A stretch of 42,924 nucleotides of DNA from Gemmatimonadota bacterium (GTDB lineage: Bacteria; Gemmatimonadota; Gemmatimonadetes; Gemmatimonadales; GWC2-71-9), in NCBI GenBank assembly GCA_003220795.1, contig QHTK01000066.1, forward strand, positions 1 through 42,924. The letters are read 5' to 3'. The position numbers were made by a program, and so were the translations under genes. Under the pieces are notes generated by a model, which was not told where the DNA came from, did no database searches, and was given only the letters and a program-made list of their open reading frames with translations. Of the stretch, positions 25,471 to 34,569 are shown piece after piece (the first letter of the stretch is position 1; every line of letters begins with the position of its first letter).

Positions 25471-26355
25471 CTACAGCCGCAGGGTCTCGACGAGCGCCGC
25501 GAGTGCCGCCGGTAGCTGCCGTTGACGAGGATAATAGAGGAAGAAGCCCGGGAAGGGCGGGCACCAGTCGTCGAGCACGCGCACCAGCTCCCCACTCGCG
25601 AGGTGCGGCGCCGCGCGCTCCTCCGACATGAACGCCAGACCTACGCCGTCGACCGCCGCCCGGACCATGATCTCCACGTCGTCGACGATCAGCGGTCCGT
25701 TCACCGCGACGGTGAGAGACTGCTTGCCCTTGTCGAACTCCCACCGATACACGCCGTCGGAGCCGTGGCGAAAGTTGATGCAGCGGTGGTTGGGCAGGTC
25801 GCGCGGCGTTGCGGGCTTCGGGTGCGACTCGAAATAGCTGGGCGACCCAACGATGGCCGGCCGGGGGTCCTTGGATACGCGGAACGTAATCATGTCCCGT
25901 TCGATGAATTCCCCAAAATGAATGCCGGCGTCGAAGCCGCCGGCGACGAGGTCGACGCGACTCTCATCGGTCGTCACGTCGAGCACGACATCCGGGTAGT
26001 CTCGGGCGAATTGTCCCAGCTTCGGTGCGAGCACAGTGGTCGCGGCGATCGGCGACACCACCAACCGCACCCGTCCCGCCGGCCGGTCACGCAGCCCCGA
26101 AATCTGGTCCAGCGCTCCCTGAATGTCGCCGAGCGCCGGGCGCAGCCGGGTGATGAGCTGCGCTCCAGCATCGGTAGGGGCGACACTGCGCGTGGTGCGC
26201 GCGAGCAGCGGCACGCCAAAATGCTCTTCCAACCCCTTGATCGCGTGGCTCAGCGCCGAGGTCGACACACCCAGCCGTTTCGCCGCTCGCGTAAAGCTCC
26301 GTTCCTCCGCCACAGTGAGAAACGCAGACAGCACGCTCAGCTCGTCGCGCACCAT
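25471..26355 (-). CDS. LysR-family transcriptional regulator
   Basis: DNA-binding regulator, 294 residues, with the N-terminal winged helix-turn-helix of LysR proteins (LSAFLTVAEERSFTRAAKRLGVSTSALSHAIKGLEEHFGVPLLARTTRSVAPTDAG). The effector-binding periplasmic-protein-like domain follows from about residue 90 (GRVRLVVSPIAATTVLAPKLGQF, DVVLDVTTDESRVDLVAGGFDAGIHFGEFIERDM). It belongs to the group usually found divergent to short-chain dehydrogenases or aldo/keto reductases. It is divergent from a cupin, an SDR and an AKR gene, with 76 bp between starts, and a symmetrical operator covers its own start. Autorepression plus control of the divergent operon is the natural reading. The effector is unknown. 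Confidence 0.95.
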   Translation of the reverse strand: MVRDELSVLSAFLTVAEERSFTRAAKRLGVSTSALSHAIKGLEEHFGVPLLARTTRSVAPTDAGAQLITRLRPALGDIQGALDQISGLRDRPAGRVRLVVSPIAATTVLAPKLGQFARDYPDVVLDVTTDESRVDLVAGGFDAGIHFGEFIERDMITFRVSKDPRPAIVGSPSYFESHPKPATPRDLPNHRCINFRHGSDGVYRWEFDKGKQSLTVAVNGPLIVDDVEIMVRAAVDGVGLAFMSEERAAPHLASGELVRVLDDWCPPFPGFFLYYPRQRQLPAALAALVETLRL

Positions 26356-26375
26356 TTGTGAATAATACTCACAAA
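26355..26375. promoter_or_regulatory. LysR-type operator (TTTGTGA-N7-TCACAAA)
   Basis: A perfect inverted repeat with 7-bp arms and a 7-bp spacer, containing T-N11-A-like symmetry typical of LysR sites. It begins at the complement of the first base of the LysR start codon, so binding would block translation initiation or transcription of the regulator. The cupin-SDR-AKR operon begins 56 bp to its right. Confidence 0.65.
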
Positions 26376-26431
26376 CCCTTCTCGATTTTCCCGGCTACAC
26401 AGGCGCGCGCGGTCCAGCTACGATTGGCCGC

Positions 26432-26821
26432 ATGGACATCAAGCGCGGTGGCTCACAGCCCTCCGGCAGAGGACCTGCTGAGTGGTTCACCGGCGCTGTA
26501 CGTGTCGACCCGTTGTTCCAGGCCCCTGACCCGGCGCGCGTGGTGGGCGCCAGCGTCACGTTCGAGCCCGGTGCCCGGACGGCATGGCACACGCACCCAC
26601 TCGGCCAGACGCTGATCGTGACGGCGGGCTGTGGCCGCGCGCAGCGTTGGGGAGGGCCGATCGAGGAGATCCGGCCCGGTGACGTGATCTGGTTCGCGCC
26701 GGGTGAGAAGCATTGGCACGGCGCCACGGCAACGACCGCCATAACGCACATCGCTATTGTGGAACGGCTCGGTGACAAGACCGCGGACTGGATGGAAAAG
26801 GTCAGCGACGAGGGGGTATAA
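26432..26821 (+). CDS. Cupin-domain protein
   Basis: Small cytoplasmic beta-barrel of the cupin superfamily, 129 residues. The metal-binding motifs are evident: motif 1 [16 protein letters not shown] (two His, with further ligands in the strand) and motif 2 [18 protein letters not shown] (His). Such single-domain cupins often accompany carboxymuconolactone decarboxylase, SDR or AKR genes in LysR-controlled clusters. Relatives share the opening [23 protein letters not shown] and the ending THIAIVE. The stop overlaps the next ATG (TAATG), so it is translationally coupled to the SDR. No specific activity can be assigned. Confidence 0.9.
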   Translation: MDIKRGGSQPSGRGPAEWFTGAVRVDPLFQAPDPARVVGASVTFEPGARTAWHTHPLGQTLIVTAGCGRAQRWGGPIEEIRPGDVIWFAPGEKHWHGATATTAITHIAIVERLGDKTADWMEKVSDEGV

Positions 26822-27693
26822 TGACGGACAAGACTGACAAGAAGGTTTGGTTTGTGACTGGTGCGGGCCGTGGCATGGGCGTCGATTTCGCCATGGCCGC
26901 CCTGGCCGCGGGCTACGCGGTCGTGGCCACCGGTCGGGACACCGACGCCGTGGCCAATGCGGTGGGAAAGTCGGACGACCTGCTGGTCGTCAAGCTGGAC
27001 GTCACCAACGGCGTCGACGCCGCGGCGGCGGCGCGGGCCGCCGTGGACCGGTTCGGCCGCATCGATGTGCTCGTCAACAATGCCGCCAACTTCTTTGCCG
27101 GCTACTTCGAGGAGCTGACGCCGGAGCAGATTGAACGGCAGGTGAAAACGGCCCTCATCGGCCCGATGAATGTCACTCGCGCCGTCCTGCCGGTCATGCG
27201 CAAGCAGCGCTCAGGGCACATTATCTCGATCTCGTCGGGCGCGGGACTCCTCGGATTTGCGTTCTGTTCGGCATACGCCGCGTCGAAGTTCGGCCTCGAG
27301 GGTTGGATGGAGTCGCTGCAACAGGAGGTCGCGCCGTTCGGCATCACCACCACTATCGTCAACCCGGGGTTCTTCCGTACCGAGCTCCTGGAGCCGGCTT
27401 CCGTGACCTACGCTGAGCCGTCCGTCGCGGACTACGCCGGAAGCAGAGCGGACCAGCTGAAGTGGTGGCAGGCCCAGAGCGGCCGGCAGCCCGGCGACCC
27501 GGCCAAGTTGGCGCGGGCGCTGATCGCGATCGCCAGCGAGGAGCAGCCGCCGCGCCGCTTCATCGCCGGTGCCGATGCCATCGGCCTCGCCGAGCAGAAG
27601 GTCGCCGATCTCAAGGCGCAGATCGACGCCTACCGCGAGCTGTCCACGTCGCTCTCTCTCGACGAGCTCGCGCCCGCCGGAAGCGCGAGGTGA
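26821..27693 (+). CDS. Short-chain dehydrogenase/reductase (SDR)
   Basis: Classical NAD(P)-dependent SDR, 290 residues. The cofactor loop is TGAGRGMG (residues 13-20), then DVTNG, NNAANFFAGYFEEL (the NNAG position), ISISSGAGLLGFAF with the catalytic Ser, and YAASKFGLEG (Tyr-X3-Lys). After PGFFRTELL comes a 100-residue C-terminal tail common to the group that oxidises or reduces aliphatic and aromatic carbonyls. ATG 26821 overlaps the cupin stop by one base. Together with the cupin and the aldo/keto reductase it forms a LysR-regulated carbonyl-metabolism or detoxification operon. The substrate is unknown. Confidence 0.94.
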   Translation: MTDKTDKKVWFVTGAGRGMGVDFAMAALAAGYAVVATGRDTDAVANAVGKSDDLLVVKLDVTNGVDAAAAARAAVDRFGRIDVLVNNAANFFAGYFEELTPEQIERQVKTALIGPMNVTRAVLPVMRKQRSGHIISISSGAGLLGFAFCSAYAASKFGLEGWMESLQQEVAPFGITTTIVNPGFFRTELLEPASVTYAEPSVADYAGSRADQLKWWQAQSGRQPGDPAKLARALIAIASEEQPPRRFIAGADAIGLAEQKVADLKAQIDAYRELSTSLSLDELAPAGSAR

Positions 27694-27696
27694 TAG

Positions 27697-28689
<993 letters not shown>

Positions 28690-28705
28690 GCGCTCTGGGG
28701 AGCGC
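28690..28705. terminator. Possible bidirectional hairpin between convergent genes
   Basis: GCGCTC-TGGG-GAGCGC forms a 6-bp GC stem just after the AKR stop and just after the stop of the minus-strand DUF4386 gene. Neither side has a T run, so intrinsic termination is doubtful. Confidence 0.3.
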
Positions 28706-28710
28706 GATCG

Positions 28711-29412
28711 CTAAGCGGGAGCGGCGGCGGGCTCCGGCGGCTGGGCGCCCTTGATCAGGAGCCACAGCATGATCGCCAACTCCCCGAACAGCGCGGGCTG
28801 GGAGAGCAGGAAGACCTTGTTCTGGTATGCCGGGAAGAATATCCCCGTGAGGCTCAATACGACATAGGCCGCCCCATTGATGAACAGCCACACGCCGATG
28901 AACCGGGGCACGAAGCGCGACCGGTACGCCAGCGCCCCCATCGGGAAGAGCCACAGTCCCCACAGGATCTCCGCGGCCGTGATCTGATGGTGATGCAGGC
29001 GGAGGAACAGCATGACCAGGGCATTGCGCTGCGGCTGGTCGAACACGGACAGGAAGTCGGCGCCCTGCGCGACCATGAGCGCGCCGGCGTCGGTCACCAC
29101 GTTCACGAAATTGAGCAACGCCGGCATCACGCCGCCGGAGATCACGAGGAGCACCGCGAGCTGCTGATCCACCCCCTTGAACAGCCGGTAGAACGCCAGC
29201 ACCAGGAAGATCAGCACCACGGCGCCGAGCAGATCGCTCGCCATGCCGAAGCGGAAGAGCCACGGGTGCGCGGCGATGTTCGCGGCGGTCGCGGCCGCGT
29301 CCCCCTGCACGAACAGCTTGTTGGGGATGTAGATGAGGCGCAGCGGGCCGCCCAGCACGAGGAGCAGGTACCAGAGTCCGGCCACTCGGCCGGGATTGCG
29401 GACCGCGTTCAT
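28711..29412 (-). CDS. DUF4386-family integral membrane protein
   Basis: Conserved membrane protein of unknown function, 233 residues with about six predicted helices. The N-terminal GRVAGLWYLLLVLGGPLRLIYIPNKLFVQGDAAATAANIAAHPWLFRFGMASDLLGAVVLIFLVLAFYRLFK and the later RFIGVWLFINGAAYVVLSLTGIFFP are typical of DUF4386. Start: ATG 29412 with GGAGG 6 nt upstream; longer frames are unsupported. It is divergent from the F420-reductase-like gene at 29536 (123 bp between starts) and convergent with the AKR gene. No partner points to a role. It probably resides in the inner membrane. Confidence 0.9.
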   Translation of the reverse strand: MNAVRNPGRVAGLWYLLLVLGGPLRLIYIPNKLFVQGDAAATAANIAAHPWLFRFGMASDLLGAVVLIFLVLAFYRLFKGVDQQLAVLLVISGGVMPALLNFVNVVTDAGALMVAQGADFLSVFDQPQRNALVMLFLRLHHHQITAAEILWGLWLFPMGALAYRSRFVPRFIGVWLFINGAAYVVLSLTGIFFPAYQNKVFLLSQPALFGELAIMLWLLIKGAQPPEPAAAPA

Positions 29413-29535
29413 GTCGCCTCCGTCGGTAACGGGGTTCTCCGGGTTCCCGGACGATACGCCGAATGTGGCGGGGAAAGTTTCGGCCGTTCGTCGTATCCTG
29501 GTCAGCTGAACTACGGCAGATCGGAGCTCGCAGCC

Positions 29536-30174
29536 ATGCGCATCGGCATTCTCGGTTCTGGATTGATGGGCGGCAAGCTCGGCACGCTCTTTGCGCGCGC
29601 CGGACATGACGTGGTATTCAGCTACGCCCGCAGCGAGCAGAAGCTGAAGAAGCTCGCGCGGGATGCTAAAGGGAAAGCGCGGGCGGGCACACCGCGCCAG
29701 GCCGCACAGGAAGCGGATGCGATCCTGCTCGCCGTGCACTGGTCCCGAGTCGACGACGTGTTGCAACAAGCCGGCGATGTGTCGGGCAAGGTCATGGTAA
29801 GCTGCTCGCTCCCGATGAATGCCGACGACAGCGACCTCGTGATCGCGCACACGTCCTCTGGCGCCGAGGCGCTGGCCAAGAAGTTGCCCAAGGCTCGGGT
29901 CGTCTCCGCGTTCGGCACTGTGCCGAGTGAAGTGCTGTTCGATGTGTTCGAGGCCCGGCGCAGGGCCACCAAACCCAGCCTCGTGTATTGCGGGGACGAT
30001 GCAAGCAGCAAGCAGGTTGCCGCTCAGCTGATCCGCGACGTGGGGTTCGATCCGGTGGACGCTGGGCCGTTGCGAATCGCCCGGTACACCGAGCCGTTCA
30101 CGCTGCTCATCGCGCAACTCGCGTACGAGGGGGATCAAGGGCCGGAGCTCGCGTACCGGTTCGAGTGGCGTTGA
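29536..30174 (+). CDS. NADPH:F420 reductase-like NAD(P)-binding protein
   Basis: Small Rossmann-fold oxidoreductase of the F420-dependent NADP reductase-like family, 212 residues. It starts directly with the dinucleotide loop RIGILGSGLMGGKLGTLFARAGHDVVFSYARS, followed by ADAILLAVHWSRVDDVL and GKVMVSCSLPMN. The C-terminal FDPVDAGPLRIARYTEPFTLLIAQLAYE closes the domain. Many bacterial members occur in species without F420 and use NADP(H) on unknown substrates. ATG 29536 has GGAG about 9 nt upstream. The stop overlaps the -35 box of the MarR-GNAT gene downstream. Function beyond redox is unassigned. Confidence 0.88.
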   Translation: MRIGILGSGLMGGKLGTLFARAGHDVVFSYARSEQKLKKLARDAKGKARAGTPRQAAQEADAILLAVHWSRVDDVLQQAGDVSGKVMVSCSLPMNADDSDLVIAHTSSGAEALAKKLPKARVVSAFGTVPSEVLFDVFEARRRATKPSLVYCGDDASSKQVAAQLIRDVGFDPVDAGPLRIARYTEPFTLLIAQLAYEGDQGPELAYRFEWR

Positions 30175-30202
30175 CACCTCTTCGTTTCTTGACTAAAGTC
30201 AA
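30171..30202 (+). promoter_or_regulatory. Promoter and MarR-type operator of the MarR-GNAT gene; likely leaderless
   Basis: A consensus -35 TTGACA (30171-30176), exactly 17 bp of spacer and a -10 TAAAGT (30194-30199) place the transcription start at about 30206, the A of the ATG. There is no ribosome binding site, so the mRNA is probably leaderless. TTGACT-AA-AGTCAA (30189-30202) is a perfect inverted repeat over the -10, a natural autorepression site for the encoded MarR domain. Confidence 0.65.
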
Positions 30203-30205
30203 ACA

Positions 30206-31135
30206 ATGCGCGGGGACCAGATTGCCCAGGTGCGGCAGTTCAACCGCCTCGTCACGCAGCGGGTCGGGGCGCTCGACGATCACTTCCTCGGTCGGGGACG
30301 ACCCCTGGGCGCGTCACGCCTCTTGTACGAGATCGGCGAGCGGGGCGCGGATCTGCGCGAGCTGCGCCAGCGGCTCGGGCTCGACGCGGGCTACGTCAGT
30401 CGTCTGGCGAAGGCTCTCGCGAAGGAAGGGTTGATCCGCGTCGCGCCCGGCGCCGGCGATCAGCGCTTGCGGACGGCCCGGCCTACGGCGCGCGGCCGGC
30501 GCGAGATCCGCGAGCTGAACGACCGGTCCGATCGGTTGGCCGCCCGCCTGCTCGGCGCCATATCGCCCAAGCAACGGGAGCGACTCGTAGCGGCGATGGC
30601 CGAGGTACATAGCGTGCTTCGAGCCGCGGGCCTCGTGATCGAGCGCGTGGATCCCGCGAGTCCGGCCGCACGCTGGTGCGTAGCGCAATACTTCGCCGAG
30701 CTCGATCGACGGTTCCCCGCCGGCTTCGATCCCGCGGACAGCCTTCCGGCCGACGATCGCGACCTCGTCCCGCCACGCGGCGCGTTTCTCGTCGCGTCGA
30801 TCGACGGCGAGAGCGTCGCCGGCGGCTGCATCAAGACTACGGCGCCGCAGGTCGGCTCCCTGAAGCGTATGTGGGTGGCTGATGCCGCGCGTGGGCTCGG
30901 GATCGGGCGGCGGATGCTGGAGGCCCTCGAGGACCGGGCGCGCGGGCTCGGGATCGCCACGCTACGGCTCGAGACGAACAAGACGCTTCAGGAAGCGATC
31001 GCCTTGTACCGCAGCGCCGGCTACCGGGACGTGGCGCCGTTCAACGCCGACCCGTACGCCACGCATTGGTTCGAGAAGCGACTCGGACGAACGCGGACGT
31101 CACGCGCACGGGCGAGGGGCACGGCCTCCGCATGA
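30206..31135 (+). CDS. MarR-GNAT fusion: transcriptional regulator with N-acetyltransferase domain
   Basis: Two-domain protein of 309 residues. A MarR winged-helix domain spans about residues 1-140 (RLLYEIGERGADLRELRQRLGLDAGYVSRLAKALAKEGLIRVAPGAGDQRLRTARPTARGRREI). A GNAT acetyltransferase domain spans about 145-295, with the acetyl-CoA loop ARGLGIGRRMLEALEDRARGLG and LRLETNKTLQEAIALYRSAGYRDV. The fusion is known in many soil bacteria; it may sense a small molecule through acetylation or link resistance to its own regulation. A palindromic operator lies 3 bp upstream, and the promoter geometry implies leaderless translation from this ATG. The GNAT substrate is unknown. The second DGPF gene follows 94 bp downstream. 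Confidence 0.93.
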   Translation: MRGDQIAQVRQFNRLVTQRVGALDDHFLGRGRPLGASRLLYEIGERGADLRELRQRLGLDAGYVSRLAKALAKEGLIRVAPGAGDQRLRTARPTARGRREIRELNDRSDRLAARLLGAISPKQRERLVAAMAEVHSVLRAAGLVIERVDPASPAARWCVAQYFAELDRRFPAGFDPADSLPADDRDLVPPRGAFLVASIDGESVAGGCIKTTAPQVGSLKRMWVADAARGLGIGRRMLEALEDRARGLGIATLRLETNKTLQEAIALYRSAGYRDVAPFNADPYATHWFEKRLGRTRTSRARARGTASA

Positions 31136-31229
31136 CCTACTACCTGAGACACGACTGTCGATATCCGGCCTGCTCGTTCGTCGTCAGCAGGAGGGTAGAG
31201 GGTCGACCACGACGCGAAAGGGCCAACCG

Positions 31230-31622
31230 ATGCGGAAGTACATGACGATCGTGAAGGGTTCCGAGCATCACGCGCCCCCACCCCCGGCGCTGTTCGAGGC
31301 CATCGACAAGCTGATGAAGGACGCCGGCAAGCGGCTGGTGGGCGTGGGCGGCCTCCTGTCCAGCGACAAGGGGGCGCGGGCGCGCCTGGCCAACGGCAAG
31401 ATAACGGTGACTGACGGGCCGTTCACCGAGGCCAAGGAGGTGATCGGCGGCTTCGCGATTTACGAGGTGTCGTCGCTGGCCGAGGCGAAGCAGTGGACCA
31501 GGCGGTTTCTGGATCTGCACGTCGAGCATTTCCCCGGCTGGGACTGCGAGGTGGAAATCCGGGAGATGATGGACGTCCCACCGCCGACGTCCGTGGAAGC
31601 GGGCGGCGGTCTCCGTCGTTAA
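31230..31622 (+). CDS. DGPF/YciI-family protein (second copy)
   Basis: Small YciI-like protein, 130 residues, beginning MRKYMTIVKGSEHHAPPP and carrying the canonical signature VTDGPFTEAKEVIGGFAIYEV, then the conserved HVEHFPGWDCEVEIREM. AAAGGG lies about 7 nt before the ATG at 31230; the frame is open upstream without homology. It belongs to a different subgroup from the copy at 6281. As there, a RibD/DHFR-like gene would be expected next, and indeed 12 codons of one survive at 31656 before a stop. No sigma factor follows here. This is a decapitated DGPF module next to the oxidative cassette. The function of the family is unknown. Confidence 0.92.
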   Translation: MRKYMTIVKGSEHHAPPPPALFEAIDKLMKDAGKRLVGVGGLLSSDKGARARLANGKITVTDGPFTEAKEVIGGFAIYEVSSLAEAKQWTRRFLDLHVEHFPGWDCEVEIREMMDVPPPTSVEAGGGLRR

Positions 31623-31655
31623 CCGGTCCTGGCGAGGCTCGAGGGAGCGAGACCC

Positions 31656-31694
31656 ATGCGCAAGCTCATCGTTTCGGAGTTCGTTCGGCGCTGA
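31656..31694 (+). pseudogene. 12-codon relic of a RibD/DHFR-like gene
   Basis: ATG at 31656 encodes MRKLIVSEFVRR and then TGA. MRKLIVSEFV is the standard opening of RibD C-terminal/DHFR-like proteins, which continue with TLDGVM. Here the likeness ends at about 31685 and the stop of the minus-strand flavoprotein gene begins 3 bp after the TGA. GAGGGAG, 6-14 nt before the ATG, still offers a ribosome binding site. It marks a junction where foreign or rearranged DNA replaced the rest of the gene. Confidence 0.75.
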
Positions 31695-31696
31695 GC

Positions 31697-33574
31697 TTAG
31701 GCGCCAAGCAGCTGCTTCACCGCGCGGTCTGCTTCGCGAATGGAATTGCGGTGATCACTGGCGCCGGCGAGATCGGTATTCGCAAACGCGATTCGTCCGT
31801 GCGGGCGACCGCGCAGAACGTCCCTCGGCGCGGGCTTCCCGTTGACGCCGAAAAAGAATCCCGGCTGCGGATTCACGTACGCGTGTCCCCAGCGATTGAG
31901 AATGATTCCCGCGATGTCCCGGCGCGGATCGAATCCGCCGGGCGCGAACATGTCCCCCAGCTGCTCCCGGAACGCGCGCTCGTACTGCGCGAACGACGTG
32001 CCGAGCAGCTGCGCACGGCCCAGCGCCCCTTGCTCGGCGATCGGGAGTCCGGGTTGTGCGAACAGGACCTTGATGGTCAACACGGTCGGTGAGTCCGGAC
32101 CGATTGTGGGAGCCTCGTTGCCGACGAGTGCCATCTTCCGAACGGACAGATAATCGCCGAGTCCTCCGAACCAGCGGCAGCCGGACACTCCCATGTTGTA
32201 GAGCCAGCGCCAGTTGCGCACGGCGATGTTCGCCATCAGGCAGGGCGATCGATAGAACTGCGCGTACGCTTCGCGATGGCTCGCGGGCAGATCGTGGACG
32301 ATGTGCTTGGTCGTCCAGCTGCCTCCCGCCATGACGACCGAGCGCGCTGTGACTTTGTAGAGGCGATCGCCTTTGACGTAGGTGATGACGACGTGCGGCG
32401 CGCTGGCCGGATCTCCCGCGTGCTCGACGCGGACAACCGTGGAATTGAGCCGCAGCCGTGTCGCTTGGCCCGCGCGATCGAGGGCGCGGAAGTTCACGCG
32501 ATTCTGCCACACGGCGTCGACGGTACGCGGACCCGCGAAGGCGTCGGGGATGAGCGTCTTCACCATAAGGCGCGCGAATCCACCGTTGCCGTCGGGGAAC
32601 ATCTGGTCGCCCAGCGTGTCGTCGCCGTCTTCGGGGAACTGGGTCTCGATCGCGTAGTGGCAGTACGCCGACAGCACGTCCGGACCGAGACCATAGCCAC
32701 CACCCTCGACCGGAGACAGAAACCTTCGCACCGTTTCGCGACTGATGTCGTATCGCGCCATCAGATGCTCTTCGAGCGTGATGGAGTCGAGCTGTCGCGA
32801 GATGACGTCGCCTTCGGTCTTGGGTCGCGGCACGTCGACGCGGCTCGTCCCCCAGCGCAGCAGCTCTGCCTTCACGGTGTCACTGAGCGGCGCGCCTTCG
32901 AGCCGCCGTCGCCACGGATCCGTCACCCACACACCGGGGCGCTGGCCGAACTGCGGTCCGAAGTAGAATCCGTAATTGCTCGGCGTGTCGTACGGCGAGT
33001 GACTGAGCGGCATCTCGGGCGCCGGACCGCGCCACGTCTGGTAGGTGAACGAGGAGCGATCCATTCCGATCATCGCGTAGAAGCGATCGGTGTAACCGCC
33101 CGGCTGGGGCACGAGGAAGATCGCCGAGCCCTGGTGCGCGGTGAGTCGCTGTCCGTCGACGAGGAACTCGTTACGCTTCGCCTCGCCACCGAAGATCGGG
33201 TGGTTGTCGATGACGAGCGCGCCTCCGCCTAGGTATTTCTGGAAGAAGATCGCTGCGGCGAGTCCGCTGATTCCGCCGCCGACGGCCACCAGGTCGTAGA
33301 TCTCGCCGGTGTCGATGGCGGTTGCGAGACGTCGCTCGAATGCGCCATCGCGCATGGCGTGTCCGGCGCGCAGGACGTCCCAGATGTTGCCGTTCGAGTG
33401 GCGGTAGTCGCCGATGCCGCCGTAGCCGTCGAAGGCGTCGGCGGGAGAGATCGGGGGTGCGTTGCCGTGGAGGAGCAGTCCGGCGCTGGCGAGGAGGGCG
33501 CCGTTGAGAAAGTCGCGGCGAGAGATCGGGTCGTTCAGGCCGAGGCGATCGTCCTGGGAGTTGCGCAGGCTCAT
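31697..33574 (-). CDS. Tat-signal FAD-dependent oxidoreductase, spermidine-dehydrogenase-like
   Basis: Exported flavoprotein, 625 residues. It starts with a twin-arginine signal (ISRRDFLNGALLASAGLLL). The FAD-binding fold follows: EIYDLVAVGGGISGLAAAIFF (GGGISG at 99-104), then VIDNHPIFGGEAKRNEF. A large substrate domain ends with GRIAFANTDLAGASDHRNSIREADRAVKQLL, the second FAD-binding segment. Overall order, length and the SRRDFLNG leader resemble Pseudomonas SpdH, which oxidises spermidine with electrons passed to a cytochrome. The substrate here is not proven. No CxxCH heme motif is in the protein itself, but a two-heme cytochrome c is encoded divergently next door. Start ATG 33574, with a weak ribosome binding site. 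Cysteines are few. Confidence 0.82.
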   Translation of the reverse strand: MSLRNSQDDRLGLNDPISRRDFLNGALLASAGLLLHGNAPPISPADAFDGYGGIGDYRHSNGNIWDVLRAGHAMRDGAFERRLATAIDTGEIYDLVAVGGGISGLAAAIFFQKYLGGGALVIDNHPIFGGEAKRNEFLVDGQRLTAHQGSAIFLVPQPGGYTDRFYAMIGMDRSSFTYQTWRGPAPEMPLSHSPYDTPSNYGFYFGPQFGQRPGVWVTDPWRRRLEGAPLSDTVKAELLRWGTSRVDVPRPKTEGDVISRQLDSITLEEHLMARYDISRETVRRFLSPVEGGGYGLGPDVLSAYCHYAIETQFPEDGDDTLGDQMFPDGNGGFARLMVKTLIPDAFAGPRTVDAVWQNRVNFRALDRAGQATRLRLNSTVVRVEHAGDPASAPHVVITYVKGDRLYKVTARSVVMAGGSWTTKHIVHDLPASHREAYAQFYRSPCLMANIAVRNWRWLYNMGVSGCRWFGGLGDYLSVRKMALVGNEAPTIGPDSPTVLTIKVLFAQPGLPIAEQGALGRAQLLGTSFAQYERAFREQLGDMFAPGGFDPRRDIAGIILNRWGHAYVNPQPGFFFGVNGKPAPRDVLRGRPHGRIAFANTDLAGASDHRNSIREADRAVKQLLGA

Positions 33575-33684
33575 GCTCGTCGTTTACCCCTGCTTGCGAT
33601 GGGCGAACCACGTAGTAGTATCGCGTGAATATCGACGATTGGCATGCGCGCCGCCTGCACCCTTCGCCAATGAGGATTCGACCG

Positions 33685-34569
33685 ATGCATTCACGGGGAC
33701 CCTTGCGGTTCCTCGGCAGTGTGATCATCGCATGTGCCGCGGCAATGAGTGCTGCGCAGTCTCCGGCGCAGGTTCCCGTGCGCGCGACGCCAGCGACACC
33801 AGCCGGCCGCGGTGAGCGTGCTCCGGACTATCCGGTGCGTCCTCCCGCTCCTCCCGAACAGGTCGCGCGTGGCCAGCAGCTCTTCAAGAGCAATTGCAGC
33901 TTCTGTCATGGTTCGGACGCCAGGGGCGGAGAAACGGGACCGAACCTGGTTCGTGCGCAGGTGGTTCTCGCTGATCAACACGGCGAGCTCGTCACTCCGA
34001 TCGTCCAGAACGGCATTCCCGCCCGCGCTATGCCAAAGTTCACGTTGAGTGCGGCGGAGATCGCCGACATCGCCGCCTGGTTACACAGCCAGCCGCTTTC
34101 CGATCGTGGCGCGCCTAGCACTCTCGATATCCTGGTCGGCAACGCCAAGGAAGGGGAAGCCTATTTCAATGGAGCGGGACACTGCACGCAATGCCACTCG
34201 GTGAGCGGCGACCTCGCCGCGATCGGCGCGAAGTCCGACGCCAAGACGATTCAAAACCTGATCGTGTCCGGCGGAGGCGGCAGGAGCTTTGGTCGCCGCT
34301 CGGCCGGCGCTGCACCGCCGAAGCTACCAGCGACGACGGTAACGGTGACGCTGCCCTCGGGGCAGGCCATAACGGGAGATCTCGATCACATCTCCGCCTT
34401 CGTCGTGGCGCTGAGACAGCCAGACGGTACGTACCGCAGCTTCGCCAGACACGATTCCATCCCGAAGGTCATCCTCACCAATCCACGGCAATGGCATATC
34501 GACATGCTCCCGAAGTGGCGGGATTCCGATATCCATAACATGACGGCGTATCTCGTCACCTTGAAATGA
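33685..34569 (+). CDS. Two-heme periplasmic cytochrome c
   Basis: Electron-transfer protein, 294 residues, with a signal peptide (about residues 1-26: RFLGSVIIACAAAMSAAQS). It has two c-type heme sites, CSFCH (71-75) in an N-terminal cytochrome domain with Met-ligand candidates after it (ARAMPKFTLS), and CTQCH (167-171) in a second domain (GEAYFNGAGHCTQCHSVSGDL). GAGG lies 9 nt before the ATG at 33685, which begins the signal peptide; ATG 33670 and GTG 33625 are in frame but lack support. The stop overlaps the PQQ-type dehydrogenase start as ATGA. It is the probable electron acceptor for that enzyme and possibly also for the divergent flavoprotein. Confidence 0.93.
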   Translation: MHSRGPLRFLGSVIIACAAAMSAAQSPAQVPVRATPATPAGRGERAPDYPVRPPAPPEQVARGQQLFKSNCSFCHGSDARGGETGPNLVRAQVVLADQHGELVTPIVQNGIPARAMPKFTLSAAEIADIAAWLHSQPLSDRGAPSTLDILVGNAKEGEAYFNGAGHCTQCHSVSGDLAAIGAKSDAKTIQNLIVSGGGGRSFGRRSAGAAPPKLPATTVTVTLPSGQAITGDLDHISAFVVALRQPDGTYRSFARHDSIPKVILTNPRQWHIDMLPKWRDSDIHNMTAYLVTLK

